DNA of 64,000 nt from Flaviflexus salsibiostraticola (GTDB lineage: Bacteria; Actinomycetota; Actinomycetes; Actinomycetales; Actinomycetaceae): NCBI RefSeq assembly GCF_003952265.1, contig NZ_CP034438.1, forward strand, positions 1-64,000. The letters are read 5' to 3'. Positions 54,543 through 63,095 of this stretch are shown here, piece by piece. A program made the translations under genes and the position numbers. Below the pieces are notes generated by a model. That model did no database searches, was not told where the DNA came from, and was given only the letters and a program-made list of their open reading frames with translations. Each line of letters begins with the position of its first letter. The first letter of the stretch is position 1.

Positions 54543-55570
54543 TGGAGGTATGGCGCTCGACTGACGACGTCCCTGCCGATCTTCGGGGCTCCGTCGTCAC
54601 GATCGGGATCTTCGATGGCGTGCACCGCGGTCATCGCGCTGTCATCGCCGAGACGATCCGGCAGGCGCACGAGCTCGGAGTTCCGAGCGTCGTCCTCACG
54701 TTCGACCCGCACCCGGGATCGGTCCATAACCCCGACAGCGAGATCCCGCTCGTCATCTCACTCGAGGATCGTCTTCACCTGCTCGAGGCGCTCGGCGTCG
54801 ATGCGACCTTCGTCCAGCACTACACGCTCGACTACGCGCAGGCGAGCGCCGAGGAGTTCGTCCGCGACCAGCTGGTCGGTCTGCTCAGGGCCGCAGCCGT
54901 CGTCGTCGGTGAGGACGTTCGATTCGGGCGCGCCAACAGCGGAGATGGCCGGCTGCTGACCCAGCTGGGGGAGGAGCTCGGCATCTCCGTCACACTCGTC
55001 GATGACCTCGAGGATCCGGGAAGCGGGCGGCGCTGGTCGTCGACCTGGCTGCGAGAACTCCTCGATGACGGCAACGTCAAGGGTGCGACCAAGGTGCTCG
55101 GTCGTCTCCACCGCCTTCAGGGAACGGTCGTCCACGGCCACAAGCGCGGCCGCGAACTCGGATTCCCCACCGCCAACCTTCAGGCATCCTCCGCAGGCGT
55201 CGTCCCGCAGGACGGTGTGTACGCAGGCTGGCTGGTCCGCACGGTCCCCGGTACGCCCGCGGTTGAGAACCTGCCCGCGGCGATCTCCATCGGCACGAAT
55301 CCGCAGTTCGACGGCGAGAAGCGCACGGTCGAAGCCCACGTCCTCGGACGGTCCGACCTTGACCTGTACGGCGAAGAGGTGTCGATCGATCTTGTCGCCT
55401 GGCTCCGGCCGATGCTCGCTTTCGACACCGTCGAGGCGCTCCTCGACCAGATGGATGAGGATCTGCGCCAGTCCGCGCTCGCGCTCGGCGTCCCCGTCAG
55501 CGGCCGCGTCGATCCCGCCGAGGTCACGGCAGGCACGGAGATCTCCGCTCTGCAGAACCTCCACTGGTAG
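54542..55570 (+). CDS. ribF: Bifunctional riboflavin kinase / FAD synthetase
   Basis: Makes FMN and FAD. The 342-residue protein has an N-terminal nucleotidylyltransferase domain with [16 protein letters not shown] (about 20-35), TFDPHPGSV and [15 protein letters not shown]. The C-terminal riboflavin kinase domain has [28 protein letters not shown] and the late [20 protein letters not shown]. The ATG at 54542 shares one base with the preceding stop; the longer open frame upstream is in another gene. rpsO and pnp follow, a common order. Confidence 0.95.
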   Translation: MEVWRSTDDVPADLRGSVVTIGIFDGVHRGHRAVIAETIRQAHELGVPSVVLTFDPHPGSVHNPDSEIPLVISLEDRLHLLEALGVDATFVQHYTLDYAQASAEEFVRDQLVGLLRAAAVVVGEDVRFGRANSGDGRLLTQLGEELGISVTLVDDLEDPGSGRRWSSTWLRELLDDGNVKGATKVLGRLHRLQGTVVHGHKRGRELGFPTANLQASSAGVVPQDGVYAGWLVRTVPGTPAVENLPAAISIGTNPQFDGEKRTVEAHVLGRSDLDLYGEEVSIDLVAWLRPMLAFDTVEALLDQMDEDLRQSALALGVPVSGRVDPAEVTAGTEISALQNLHW

Positions 55571-55706
55571 CGAACGTCACGATTGGCCCCCGGGGCGCGG
55601 TGGAGGCACCGTGCTACGCTGGTCAAGCCGTCTTATCGGCCACGGATGCGTCATGCCCGGGAGAACAGGCCCCGGAGCTCTGTGCAACGGAAAGAATTGG
55701 AGAAAC

Positions 55707-55976
55707 ATGGCTCTCTCACCTGAGAAAAAGCAGCAGATCATCAAGGAATACGCCACTCATGAGGGTGACACCGGCTCGCCGGAGGTGCAGGTGGCCCTGC
55801 TCTCCGCTCGGATCAGCCAGCTGACCGAGCACTTCCGCTCGCACAAGCACGACCACCACTCACGTCGTGGTCTCATGCTCCTCATCGGCCAGCGCAAGCG
55901 GCTGTTGAAGTTCCTCGCGAACGAGGACATCGAGCGTTACCGCTCGCTGATCGCACGTCTCGGACTGCGTCGCTAG
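55707..55976 (+). CDS. rpsO: 30S ribosomal protein uS15
   Basis: The 89-residue protein has the classical S15 sequence: [30 protein letters not shown] in pieces, [16 protein letters not shown] and [10 protein letters not shown]. It begins at ATG 55707 after TTGGAGAAAC. A TACGCT box near 55614 could be its promoter. It binds the central domain of 16S rRNA. It is followed by a hairpin and pnp. Confidence 0.97.
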   Translation: MALSPEKKQQIIKEYATHEGDTGSPEVQVALLSARISQLTEHFRSHKHDHHSRRGLMLLIGQRKRLLKFLANEDIERYRSLIARLGLRR

Positions 55977-55983
55977 AACTCCT

Positions 55984-56009
55984 GGCCCGGGCCCTCAGTG
56001 GCCCGGGCC
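55984..56009 (+). terminator. Hairpin between rpsO and pnp
   Basis: GGCCCGGGCC, a short loop, then GGCCCGGGCC again (itself palindromic), eight bases after rpsO. There is no T-tract, so it may act as a partial terminator or as an RNase-processed junction, as in the rpsO-pnp region of other bacteria. Confidence 0.6.
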
Positions 56010-56177
56010 TCCAGTTGTCCCGCCGTGCCCGACCGGCACGCGCCCTGACAGCACCGAAGAAGAATAACGAATAGAAGAACGAGGAGCCGATGACCGGTCC
56101 TCGGTTGTGTATTACGGGGCGAGAACCCGTGATGAGCAATCGATGACCGTGGCCGGCTCCCAGAAAGAAGAGGAACC

Positions 56178-58504
56178 ATGGAAGGTCCCGACATTAAATT
56201 CGCTGAAGCAACCATCGACAACGGTTCATTCGGCACCCGCACCATCCGTTTCGAGACAGGGCTGCTCGCCCGCCAGGCCGCAGGGTCGGCTATGGCCTAC
56301 CTGGATGGCGAGACCGCCATCCTGTCCGCGACCACCGCGTCCAAGTCGCCGAAGGATCACTTCGACTTCTTCCCGCTGACCGTCGACGTCGAGGAGCGCT
56401 CCTACGCCGCCGGCCGCATCCCCGGCTCGTTCTTCCGCCGCGAAGCACGACCCGGCACCGACGCGATCCTCACCTGCCGCCTCATCGACCGCCCGCTGCG
56501 TCCGGCCTTCGCAAAGGGCCTGCGCAACGAGGTGCAGATCGTCGAGACGATCATGGCCGTCCACCCGGACGACGCCTATGACGTTGTCGCAATCAACGCG
56601 GCCTCGCTGTCGACGAGCCTCTCGCCGCTTCCGTTCTCCGGCCCGATCGGCGCCGTGCGCGTCGCCCTCATCGACGGCCAGTGGGTTGCTTTCCCGCGCT
56701 ACAGCGAGCTCAGCCGCGCGACGTTCTCGATGGTCGTCGCAGGCCGTATCGTCGGCGACGATGTTGCCGTCATGATGGTCGAGGCCGAGGCCGGCGAGTA
56801 CGCCTGGGATCTCATCCAGGGCGGCGCCCAGGCGCCGACCGAGGACACGGTCACCGAGGGTCTCGAGGCCGCGAAGTCCTTCATCCGCGTCCTGTGCGAG
56901 GCACAGCAGGAGCTGGTCGACCAGGCAGGCGAGGACACCCAGGATTACCCGGTGTTCCTGCCCTACACGGACGAGCAGTTCGCCCGCGTCGAGAAGCAGA
57001 TCGCTGACCGCCTTCAGCCCATCCTCGAGATCGTCGCCAAGGCCGACCGCGACAGCGCCCTCAACGAGCTCACGACCCACGTTGTCGCCGAGCTGTCGAA
57101 GGATTACCCGGAGGGTGAGGGCGAGCTCGCCGCGGCCGTCAACGCCGTCTTCAAGAAGCAGATGCGTCACCGCGTCCTCACGGACGGTGTCCGCATGGAC
57201 GGCCGTCAGCCCGCCGAGATCCGCTCGATCTCGGCCGAGACGAACGTGCTGCCCCGAGTCCACGGCTCCGCGCTCTTCCAGCGCGGCGAGACGCAGATCC
57301 TCGGCGTCACGACGCTCAACATGCTGAAGATGGAGCAGCAGCTCGACAACCTCTCCCGGAGACGTCGAAGCGCTACATGCACCACTACAACTTCCCGCCC
57401 TACTCGACCGGTGAGACCGGCCGCGTGGGATCGCCCAAGCGTCGCGAGATCGGCCACGGCATGCTCGCCGAGCGCGCCATCGTTCCCGTCCTGCCGAGCC
57501 GCGAGGACTTCCCCTACGCGATCCGCCAGGTGTCTGAGGCTCTCGGCTCCAACGGCTCGACCTCGATGGGCTCCGTCTGCGCGTCGACCCTGTCGCTGCT
57601 CAACGCGGGCGTGCCGCTGCGCGCCTCGGTGGCCGGCATCGCCATGGGCCTCATGAGCGAGGTCGTCGACGGCGAGCACCGCTTCGTCGCGCTGACCGAC
57701 ATCCTCGGTGCCGAAGACGCACTGGGTGACATGGACTTCAAGGTCGCCGGTACCCGTGAGTTCGTCACCGCCATCCAGCTCGACACGAAGCTCGACGGTC
57801 TCCCGGCGCAGGTGCTCTCTGCGGCACTCGGCCAGGCGCGCGATGCCCGCATCGCGATCCTCGACATCATGGACGACGCCATCTCGGTGCCGGACGACAT
57901 GAACGAGACCGCTCCCCGCATCATCACCATCAAGATCCCGGTTGACAAGATCGGCGAGGTCATCGGCCCGAAGGGCAAGATGATCAACCAGATCCAGGAG
58001 GATACGGGCGCCGACATCTCCATCGAGGATGACGGTACGGTCTTCGTCGGTGCGACCAATGGCGCCGCAGCCGAGGCTGCTCGCCAGGCCATCAACTCGA
58101 TCGCCAACCCGACGATGCCGGAGGTCGGCGAGCGCTTTGTCGGCACCGTCGTCAAGACGACCTCCTTCGGCGCGTTCGTCTCGCTCTCCCCGGGCAAGGA
58201 CGGCCTCCTCCACATCACCCAGATCCGTCGCATGGTCGGCGGCAAGAGGGTGGAGAACGTCGAGGACGTCCTCAACGTGGGCGACAAGGTCCAGGTCGAG
58301 CTCGCCGAGATCGATCAGCGCGGCAAGCTCTCGCTCCACGCCATCGTCGAGGGCGAAGAGAACGAGAAGGACAGCTCAGCCGACGATGTCGAGGAGAACG
58401 GCAACGACGAGAATGGCAACGACGAGAACGGCGGCGAGGAGCGCGGCGAGCGCAAGCCCCGCAGCCGTCAGCGTCGCCGCACCCGCAAGTCCGACGAGGA
58501 CTGA
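56178..58504 (+). pseudogene. pnp: Polyribonucleotide nucleotidyltransferase, with a one-base frameshift
   Basis: 3'-5' phosphorolytic exoribonuclease. The first frame (56178 on) encodes the first RNase PH domain and helical linker up to [18 protein letters not shown]. The second frame resumes with the expected [22 protein letters not shown] (shown to 22, in order [10 protein letters not shown] then [12 protein letters not shown]) and goes on through the second PH domain, KH ([18 protein letters not shown]) and S1 domains to an acidic, Asn-rich then Arg-rich tail. One C is missing in the run at 57355-57357; with it the product is 775 residues, normal for the family. PNPase is rarely lost, so a sequencing error is the simplest cause. 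Confidence 0.9.
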
Positions 58505-58529
58505 GCAACCGGCATAGCCGATCATCGAA

Positions 58530-58562
58530 CCGTGGGCCGATCCGTCAAGGATCGGCCCACGG
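58530..58562 (+). terminator. pnp terminator
   Basis: A perfect 14-bp stem, CCGTGGGCCGATCC with its complement and a GTCAA loop, lies 25 bases after the pnp stop. Confidence 0.8.
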
Positions 58563-58606
58563 CCGTCTCACGGTGAACCGAGAAGCGGCGGCCCGGTATT
58601 CGTCGG

Positions 58607-58612
58607 TAGAGT
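58607..58612 (+). promoter_or_regulatory. -10 box of dapB, leaderless type
   Basis: TAGAGT fits TANNNT and ends seven bases before the ATG at 58620. The alternative GTG start at 58611 would lie inside this box, so the later ATG is favoured. Confidence 0.55.
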
Positions 58613-58619
58613 GATCGCC

Positions 58620-59360
58620 ATGAAGGTTGCAGTCATTGGAGCACAGGGCCGCATGGGCCACGCCATCTCCGCGGGAATCGAATCGACCGACGGTCTCGAA
58701 CTGGTCGCACGCCTCGATGCGGGGGACGACATCACGGCGGAGAGCCTCAACGGGGCGGAGGTCGCCGTCGAGTTCACCAGGCCGGACGCAACGCTCGGCA
58801 ACGTCCTTGCCTGCATCGATGCAGGCGTGCACTGCGTCGTCGGCACCACCGGGTGGACGGATGAGAGCCTGGCCCAGGTCAAGGAGAGGCTCGCGGGCAC
58901 ACCCGGCACAGGCGTCATCATTGCCCCGAACTACGCGCTATCGGCGGTGCTCGCCATGGCATTCGCAGCCCGGGCGGCGGCCTACTTCGAGTCGGCCGAG
59001 GTCATCGAGCTGCACCATCCGAACAAGGTCGATGCCCCGTCGGGGACGGCCATGACGACCGCGAAGCACATTGCCCAGGCCCGCAGGGATGCAGGGATGG
59101 GTGCAATGCCGGACGCGACGGAGACCGACCCGCACGGCGCCCGCGGCGCCGATATCGATGGCGTCCGCGTCCATGCTGTCCGGCTCCGTGGCCTCACGGC
59201 CCACGAGGAGATCGTCTTCGGCAACCCGGGCGAGCAGCTGACGATCCGGACGGACTCATTCGACAGAGCGTCCTTCTATCCGGGCGTTCTGCTGGCGATT
59301 CGCGAGGTGGCGAACCGGCCCGGGCTCACCTACGGGCTGGATAGGATCATGGACCTGTAA
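58620..59360 (+). CDS. dapB: 4-hydroxy-tetrahydrodipicolinate reductase
   Basis: NAD(P)H-dependent step of the lysine/DAP pathway. The 246-residue protein has VAVIGAQGRMGHAI (nucleotide binding), VVGTTGWTDE, APNYALSAVLAMAFA and the catalytic IELHHPNKVDAPSGTAM. The start was chosen from the -10 box and family length. dapA lies 750 bases downstream with a GNAT gene on the other strand between them. Confidence 0.95.
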   Translation: MKVAVIGAQGRMGHAISAGIESTDGLELVARLDAGDDITAESLNGAEVAVEFTRPDATLGNVLACIDAGVHCVVGTTGWTDESLAQVKERLAGTPGTGVIIAPNYALSAVLAMAFAARAAAYFESAEVIELHHPNKVDAPSGTAMTTAKHIAQARRDAGMGAMPDATETDPHGARGADIDGVRVHAVRLRGLTAHEEIVFGNPGEQLTIRTDSFDRASFYPGVLLAIREVANRPGLTYGLDRIMDL

Positions 59361-59413
59361 CAGGTCGCCGAGGGCCTGCGGGCGCACGTCGCCAGGCGGA
59401 CCCAGGCCGCCGA

Positions 59414-60016
59414 TCAGCCGTGGTTGTGTCCGGCGTCGTCGCCGTGGTCGTCGCCGGTCATGATCGTGTACCAGCACTGCTCGGTCACGCGCTCAGCGCC
59501 GAGGTCGAGGCTGCGCTGGATCCCGCGGGGGGCGAATCCCGCACCCTGGAAGAAACGGGTCTTCGCCTCGTCACCGACGAGGATCCAGACCTGCATCTCG
59601 GTCACCCGATCCTTCTCGGCGAACTCGGCGATGGCGGAGAGCAGGCGGGAGCCGTGACCCTTTCGTCCATTGTTCCGCGGAACCTCGAGTGCGAGGATCT
59701 CCATGACCCCGGGATTGTCCTCCGGCGCGCCCGCGAGTGCCTGATCCGCGGGAGCGGTCGCGGCGAAGCCGACGATGGCGGCTCCCTCGACCGCGGTCAG
59801 CGTGCGGTACGCGGGGGAGGGCGGTGCCGAGATCGAGTCCGACCAGCCCTTGGCAAGCTCCTCGGCGCTGATCTGCCGCTCAAGCTCCTCCGATAGATCG
59901 TGGCCGAGGGCGGCCGCCAGGGCCGCCTTCATGGTCGTCGCGTGCATCGTGCCGATGAAGGGGACGTCGGAGACGATCGAGGGCCGGACAAACGAATCTG
60001 GGAGAGCGGCAGTCAT
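59414..60016 (-). CDS. GNAT-family acetyltransferase with a His-rich tail
   Basis: The 200-residue protein has the acetyl-CoA-binding region VPRNNGRKGHGSRLLSAIAEF and ILVGDEAKTRFFQGAGF, typical of GNAT enzymes. The C-terminus DDHGDDAGHNHG is His/Asp-rich and could bind metal. The substrate is unknown. A TAGGGT box (60023-60028, minus strand) ends six bases before the ATG, so the message is probably leaderless. It lies between dapB and dapA on the opposite strand. Confidence 0.8.
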   Translation of the reverse strand: MTAALPDSFVRPSIVSDVPFIGTMHATTMKAALAAALGHDLSEELERQISAEELAKGWSDSISAPPSPAYRTLTAVEGAAIVGFAATAPADQALAGAPEDNPGVMEILALEVPRNNGRKGHGSRLLSAIAEFAEKDRVTEMQVWILVGDEAKTRFFQGAGFAPRGIQRSLDLGAERVTEQCWYTIMTGDDHGDDAGHNHG

Positions 60017-60022
60017 TGTGCC

Positions 60023-60028
60023 ACCCTA
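60023..60028 (-). promoter_or_regulatory. -10 box of the His-tailed GNAT gene, leaderless type
   Basis: On the minus strand TAGGGT fits TANNNT and ends six bases before the ATG at 60016. Confidence 0.5.
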
Positions 60029-60100
60029 TCGGCAGGCCCATTCGAGGTCCACATAGTTGACACTTGGCGGCGGCGGGGTCTGCAGTATGAGGCGACGCGC

Positions 60101-60106
60101 TAGGCT
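60101..60106 (+). promoter_or_regulatory. -10 box of dapA, leaderless type
   Basis: TAGGCT fits TANNNT and ends six bases before the ATG at 60113. The GTG at 60107 directly touches the box and is therefore unlikely to be the start. Confidence 0.55.
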
Positions 60107-60112
60107 GTGGTC

Positions 60113-61006
60113 ATGGGTACATCACGCACATTCGGCTCCGTCGCAGTGGCCATGGCCACGCCATTCGCCCCCGACGGCTCGCTCGACACAGACTCAGCTC
60201 GCCGCCTCGCCGCCCACCTCGTTGAGGAGGGCGTCGACTGCATCGTCCTGTCCGGTACGACCGGTGAATCCCCGACGACGCACCAGCCGGAGAAGGACGA
60301 CCTCGTCCGCGCCGTCGTCGCCGAGGTCGGAGACCGGGCGATGGTCATGGCCGGCGCGGGCTCCAATGACACGGCGCACGCGGTGCGGATCGCGCGGAGT
60401 GCCGAGAAGTGCGGCGCCCAGGGCCTGCTCATCGTCTCGCCCTACTACTCGAAGCCGTCGCAGGAGGGGATCTACCAGCACATCTCCGCGATCGCCGACT
60501 CGACGGATCTGCCCGTCATGGTCTACGACATTCCCGGGCGCACGGGGGTGAAGATCTCCGACGAGGTCTTCGACCGTCTGGCCGATAACCCGAAGATCAG
60601 GGCCGTCAAGGACGCGGCTGCGGACCTGCCCCGCGGCATCGCCACCGCTCGCCGCACCGGCCTCGAGTACTACTCGGGCGATGATGGCCTCAACCTCGCG
60701 TGGATGGCGATCGGCGGATCCGGTGTCGTCTCCGTTGTCGGTCACGTGGCCGCACGGAAGTACCGGGCGATGGTCGAGGCGCTCGACGCGGGCGATCTCG
60801 CGGCGGCCCAGAGGATCGACGAGGAGGTGCACCCGCTCGTTGAGGCGATCATGGGCACCGGCCAGGGCGCCGTCATGGCGAAGGAGGCTGTCGCGATGAT
60901 GGGAGTGCTGCCGACTCCGACCGTCAGACTGCCGCTCGTCGGAGCGAGCCAGCTCGAGCTCGACAACCTGCGCAGAGTCCTATCCGCCCAGGGCTATATC
61001 GACTAG
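60113..61006 (+). CDS. dapA: 4-hydroxy-tetrahydrodipicolinate synthase
   Basis: Condenses aspartate semialdehyde with pyruvate through a Schiff-base Lys. The 297-residue protein has VAVAMATPFAPDGSLD, CIVLSGTTGESPTT, MAGAGSNDTAHAV, the Tyr in MVYDIPGRTGV and the Lys in IRAVKDAAADL. The start is set by the -10 box. rnj follows, the usual actinobacterial dapA-rnj pairing, but with a terminator in between. Confidence 0.95.
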   Translation: MGTSRTFGSVAVAMATPFAPDGSLDTDSARRLAAHLVEEGVDCIVLSGTTGESPTTHQPEKDDLVRAVVAEVGDRAMVMAGAGSNDTAHAVRIARSAEKCGAQGLLIVSPYYSKPSQEGIYQHISAIADSTDLPVMVYDIPGRTGVKISDEVFDRLADNPKIRAVKDAAADLPRGIATARRTGLEYYSGDDGLNLAWMAIGGSGVVSVVGHVAARKYRAMVEALDAGDLAAAQRIDEEVHPLVEAIMGTGQGAVMAKEAVAMMGVLPTPTVRLPLVGASQLELDNLRRVLSAQGYID

Positions 61007-61024
61007 CCCGACCTTCCGTACCCT

Positions 61025-61052
61025 GAACGAGGCCCATGCGTGGGCCTCGTTC
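61025..61052 (+). terminator. dapA terminator
   Basis: A 12-bp perfect stem, GAACGAGGCCCA with its complement and a TGCG loop, followed by TCGTCT, lies 18 bases after dapA. Confidence 0.8.
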
Positions 61053-61117
61053 TCGTCTGTCGGCGCCGTCTCACGGCGCTTCTGCATTATGTGGCGCGTT
61101 CGTGAAACAATGATGAG

Positions 61118-62803
61118 GTGAACTACGCGCTAACCGAACTTCAGACCCCAGGCCCGCTCAAGAAGAACGCCCTGAGGATCGTCCCTCTGGGGGGCCTTGG
61201 CGAGGTCGGCCGCAACATGACCGTCTTCGAGATCAACGGCAAGATCCTCATCGTCGACTGCGGCGTCCTCTTCCCCGAGGAGGCCCAGCCCGGTGTCGAC
61301 CTCATCCTGCCGGACTTCGAATACATCGAGGACAGGCTCGACGACATCGTCGCCATTGTCCTCACCCACGGGCACGAGGACCACATCGGAGCGGTCCCGT
61401 ACCTTCTGCGTCTCAAGAACGACATCCCGATCGTCGGCTCGCAGCTCACCCTCGCCTTCATCGAGGCGAAGCTCCAGGAGCACCGCATCAGCCCCTACAC
61501 CCTTCAGGTGGCAGAGGGTGACATCGAGACCTTCGGACCCTTCGAGCTGGAGTTTGTCGCGGTCAACCACTCGATTCCGGACGCGCTCGCCGCGATGATC
61601 CGGACCGTTGCCGGCAACGTCCTCATCACGGGCGACTTCAAGATGGACCAGCTGCCGCTCGACGGCCGCATCACCGACCTTCGCGCCTTCGCCCGTCTCG
61701 GTGAAGAGGGCGTCGACCTGTTCATGGTCGACTCGACGAATGCGGAGGTGCCCGGCTTCACGACCTCAGAGGTCGAGATCGGTCCTGTCCTCGAGCAGGC
61801 CTTCTCCCAGGTGACCGGTCAGATCGTCGTCGCCTCCTTCGCCTCGCACGTCCACCGCGTCCAGCAGATCCTCGACGCGGCGGCTGCGAACAACAGGGTC
61901 GTCGCCTTCGTGGGCCGATCCATGGTGCGCAACATGGGCATCGCCTCCGACCTCGGCTACCTCGACGTGCCGGACGGCGTCCTCGTCGATCTCAAGAGGA
62001 TGAACGACTACCCGCCGTCCAAGCGCGTCTACATGTCGACGGGGTCGCAGGGTGAGCCGATGGCGGTGCTGTCCCGCATCGCCAACGAGAACCACCAGAG
62101 TATCGCGGTCGGCCCGGGCGACACCGTCATCTTCGCCTCGTCCCTCATCCCCGGCAATGAGAACTCCGTATTCCGCCTCATCAACGGGCTCATGCGCCTC
62201 GGCGCCAAGGTCATCCACCAGGCGAACGCCCGCGTCCACGTCTCGGGCCACGCCTCCGCCGGTGAGCTCCTCTACTGCTACAACATCGTCCAGCCGACCG
62301 CGGTCATGCCCATCCACGGCGAGATCCGGCACCTCGTTGCCAACGGCGCGCTCGCCGTCAAGACCGGCGTGCCGGCCGAGAATGTCATGCTTGCCGAGGA
62401 TGGCGCCGTCATCGACCTCGTGGACGGCGAGGCGTCGATGGTCGGAGCCGTGCCCTGCGGATACGTGTATGTTGACGGCTCGTCCGTCGGCGATATCACC
62501 GAGGCCGAGCTCAAGGACCGCCGCATCCTCTCCGAGGAGGGCTTCGTTGCGATCTTCGCGGTCGTCGACACGGCGAAGCGCGCCATCATCTCCGGCCCCC
62601 ACATCCAGGCTCGCGCCATGGCCGAGGATGATGATGTGTTCGAGAAGGTGCTTCCGGAGGTGACGAAGGCGCTCCAGGACGTCCTCGACAACGACGGTGA
62701 CACGTACCAGATGCAGCAGGCGATGCGCAGGGCGGTCGGCCGCTGGGTCTCCCGCAGGCTCCGCCGCCGCCCGATGATCGTCCCCACCGTCATCGAAGTC
62801 TGA
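61118..62803 (+). CDS. rnj: Ribonuclease J
   Basis: Metallo-beta-lactamase/beta-CASP nuclease with 5'-3' exonuclease and endonuclease activity in mRNA decay and rRNA maturation. The 561-residue protein has LGGLGEVGRNM, the zinc motif LTHGHEDHIGAVPYLL, VNHSIPDALA, LITGDFKMDQ, FVGRSMVRNMGIA and VSGHASAGEL. It starts with GTG; AACAAT six bases ahead may be a weak -10 box. With pnp it supplies the main RNA-degrading enzymes of the window. Confidence 0.95.
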   Translation: MNYALTELQTPGPLKKNALRIVPLGGLGEVGRNMTVFEINGKILIVDCGVLFPEEAQPGVDLILPDFEYIEDRLDDIVAIVLTHGHEDHIGAVPYLLRLKNDIPIVGSQLTLAFIEAKLQEHRISPYTLQVAEGDIETFGPFELEFVAVNHSIPDALAAMIRTVAGNVLITGDFKMDQLPLDGRITDLRAFARLGEEGVDLFMVDSTNAEVPGFTTSEVEIGPVLEQAFSQVTGQIVVASFASHVHRVQQILDAAAANNRVVAFVGRSMVRNMGIASDLGYLDVPDGVLVDLKRMNDYPPSKRVYMSTGSQGEPMAVLSRIANENHQSIAVGPGDTVIFASSLIPGNENSVFRLINGLMRLGAKVIHQANARVHVSGHASAGELLYCYNIVQPTAVMPIHGEIRHLVANGALAVKTGVPAENVMLAEDGAVIDLVDGEASMVGAVPCGYVYVDGSSVGDITEAELKDRRILSEEGFVAIFAVVDTAKRAIISGPHIQARAMAEDDDVFEKVLPEVTKALQDVLDNDGDTYQMQQAMRRAVGRWVSRRLRRRPMIVPTVIEV

Positions 62804-62811
62804 TTCTCATC

Positions 62812-62841
62812 GAGGAGGCCGCCCCACGGGGCGGCCTCCTC
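62812..62841 (+). terminator. rnj terminator
   Basis: A perfect 14-bp stem, GAGGAGGCCGCCCC with its complement and a two-base centre, lies eight bases after the rnj stop. The next 254 bases to 63095 show no gene; they form the leader or promoter region of the following gene, with no riboswitch I can recognise. Confidence 0.8.
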
Positions 62842-63095
62842 AGTATCGGAGGGACGGGAGAGAAGTTTGGGGGCTCTGATCTCCAACCGATCGTCGTGTG
62901 GGTTCCTCATGGGGAGAGATGCCCGGGGAGATGGCGCGCCTATGGCGCTCTCGTGTGTCTCATGGCACAATCTGTCCGAAGGACCCTCGTGTCCGCATCG
63001 TGAGAACCTTCGGGGGACTGGCACACAATGCCGCCACGAGCGGGCCACGACCCGACCAGGGGAGTGACGGCGGGGCACAAGAGGCAGGAGCCGCA

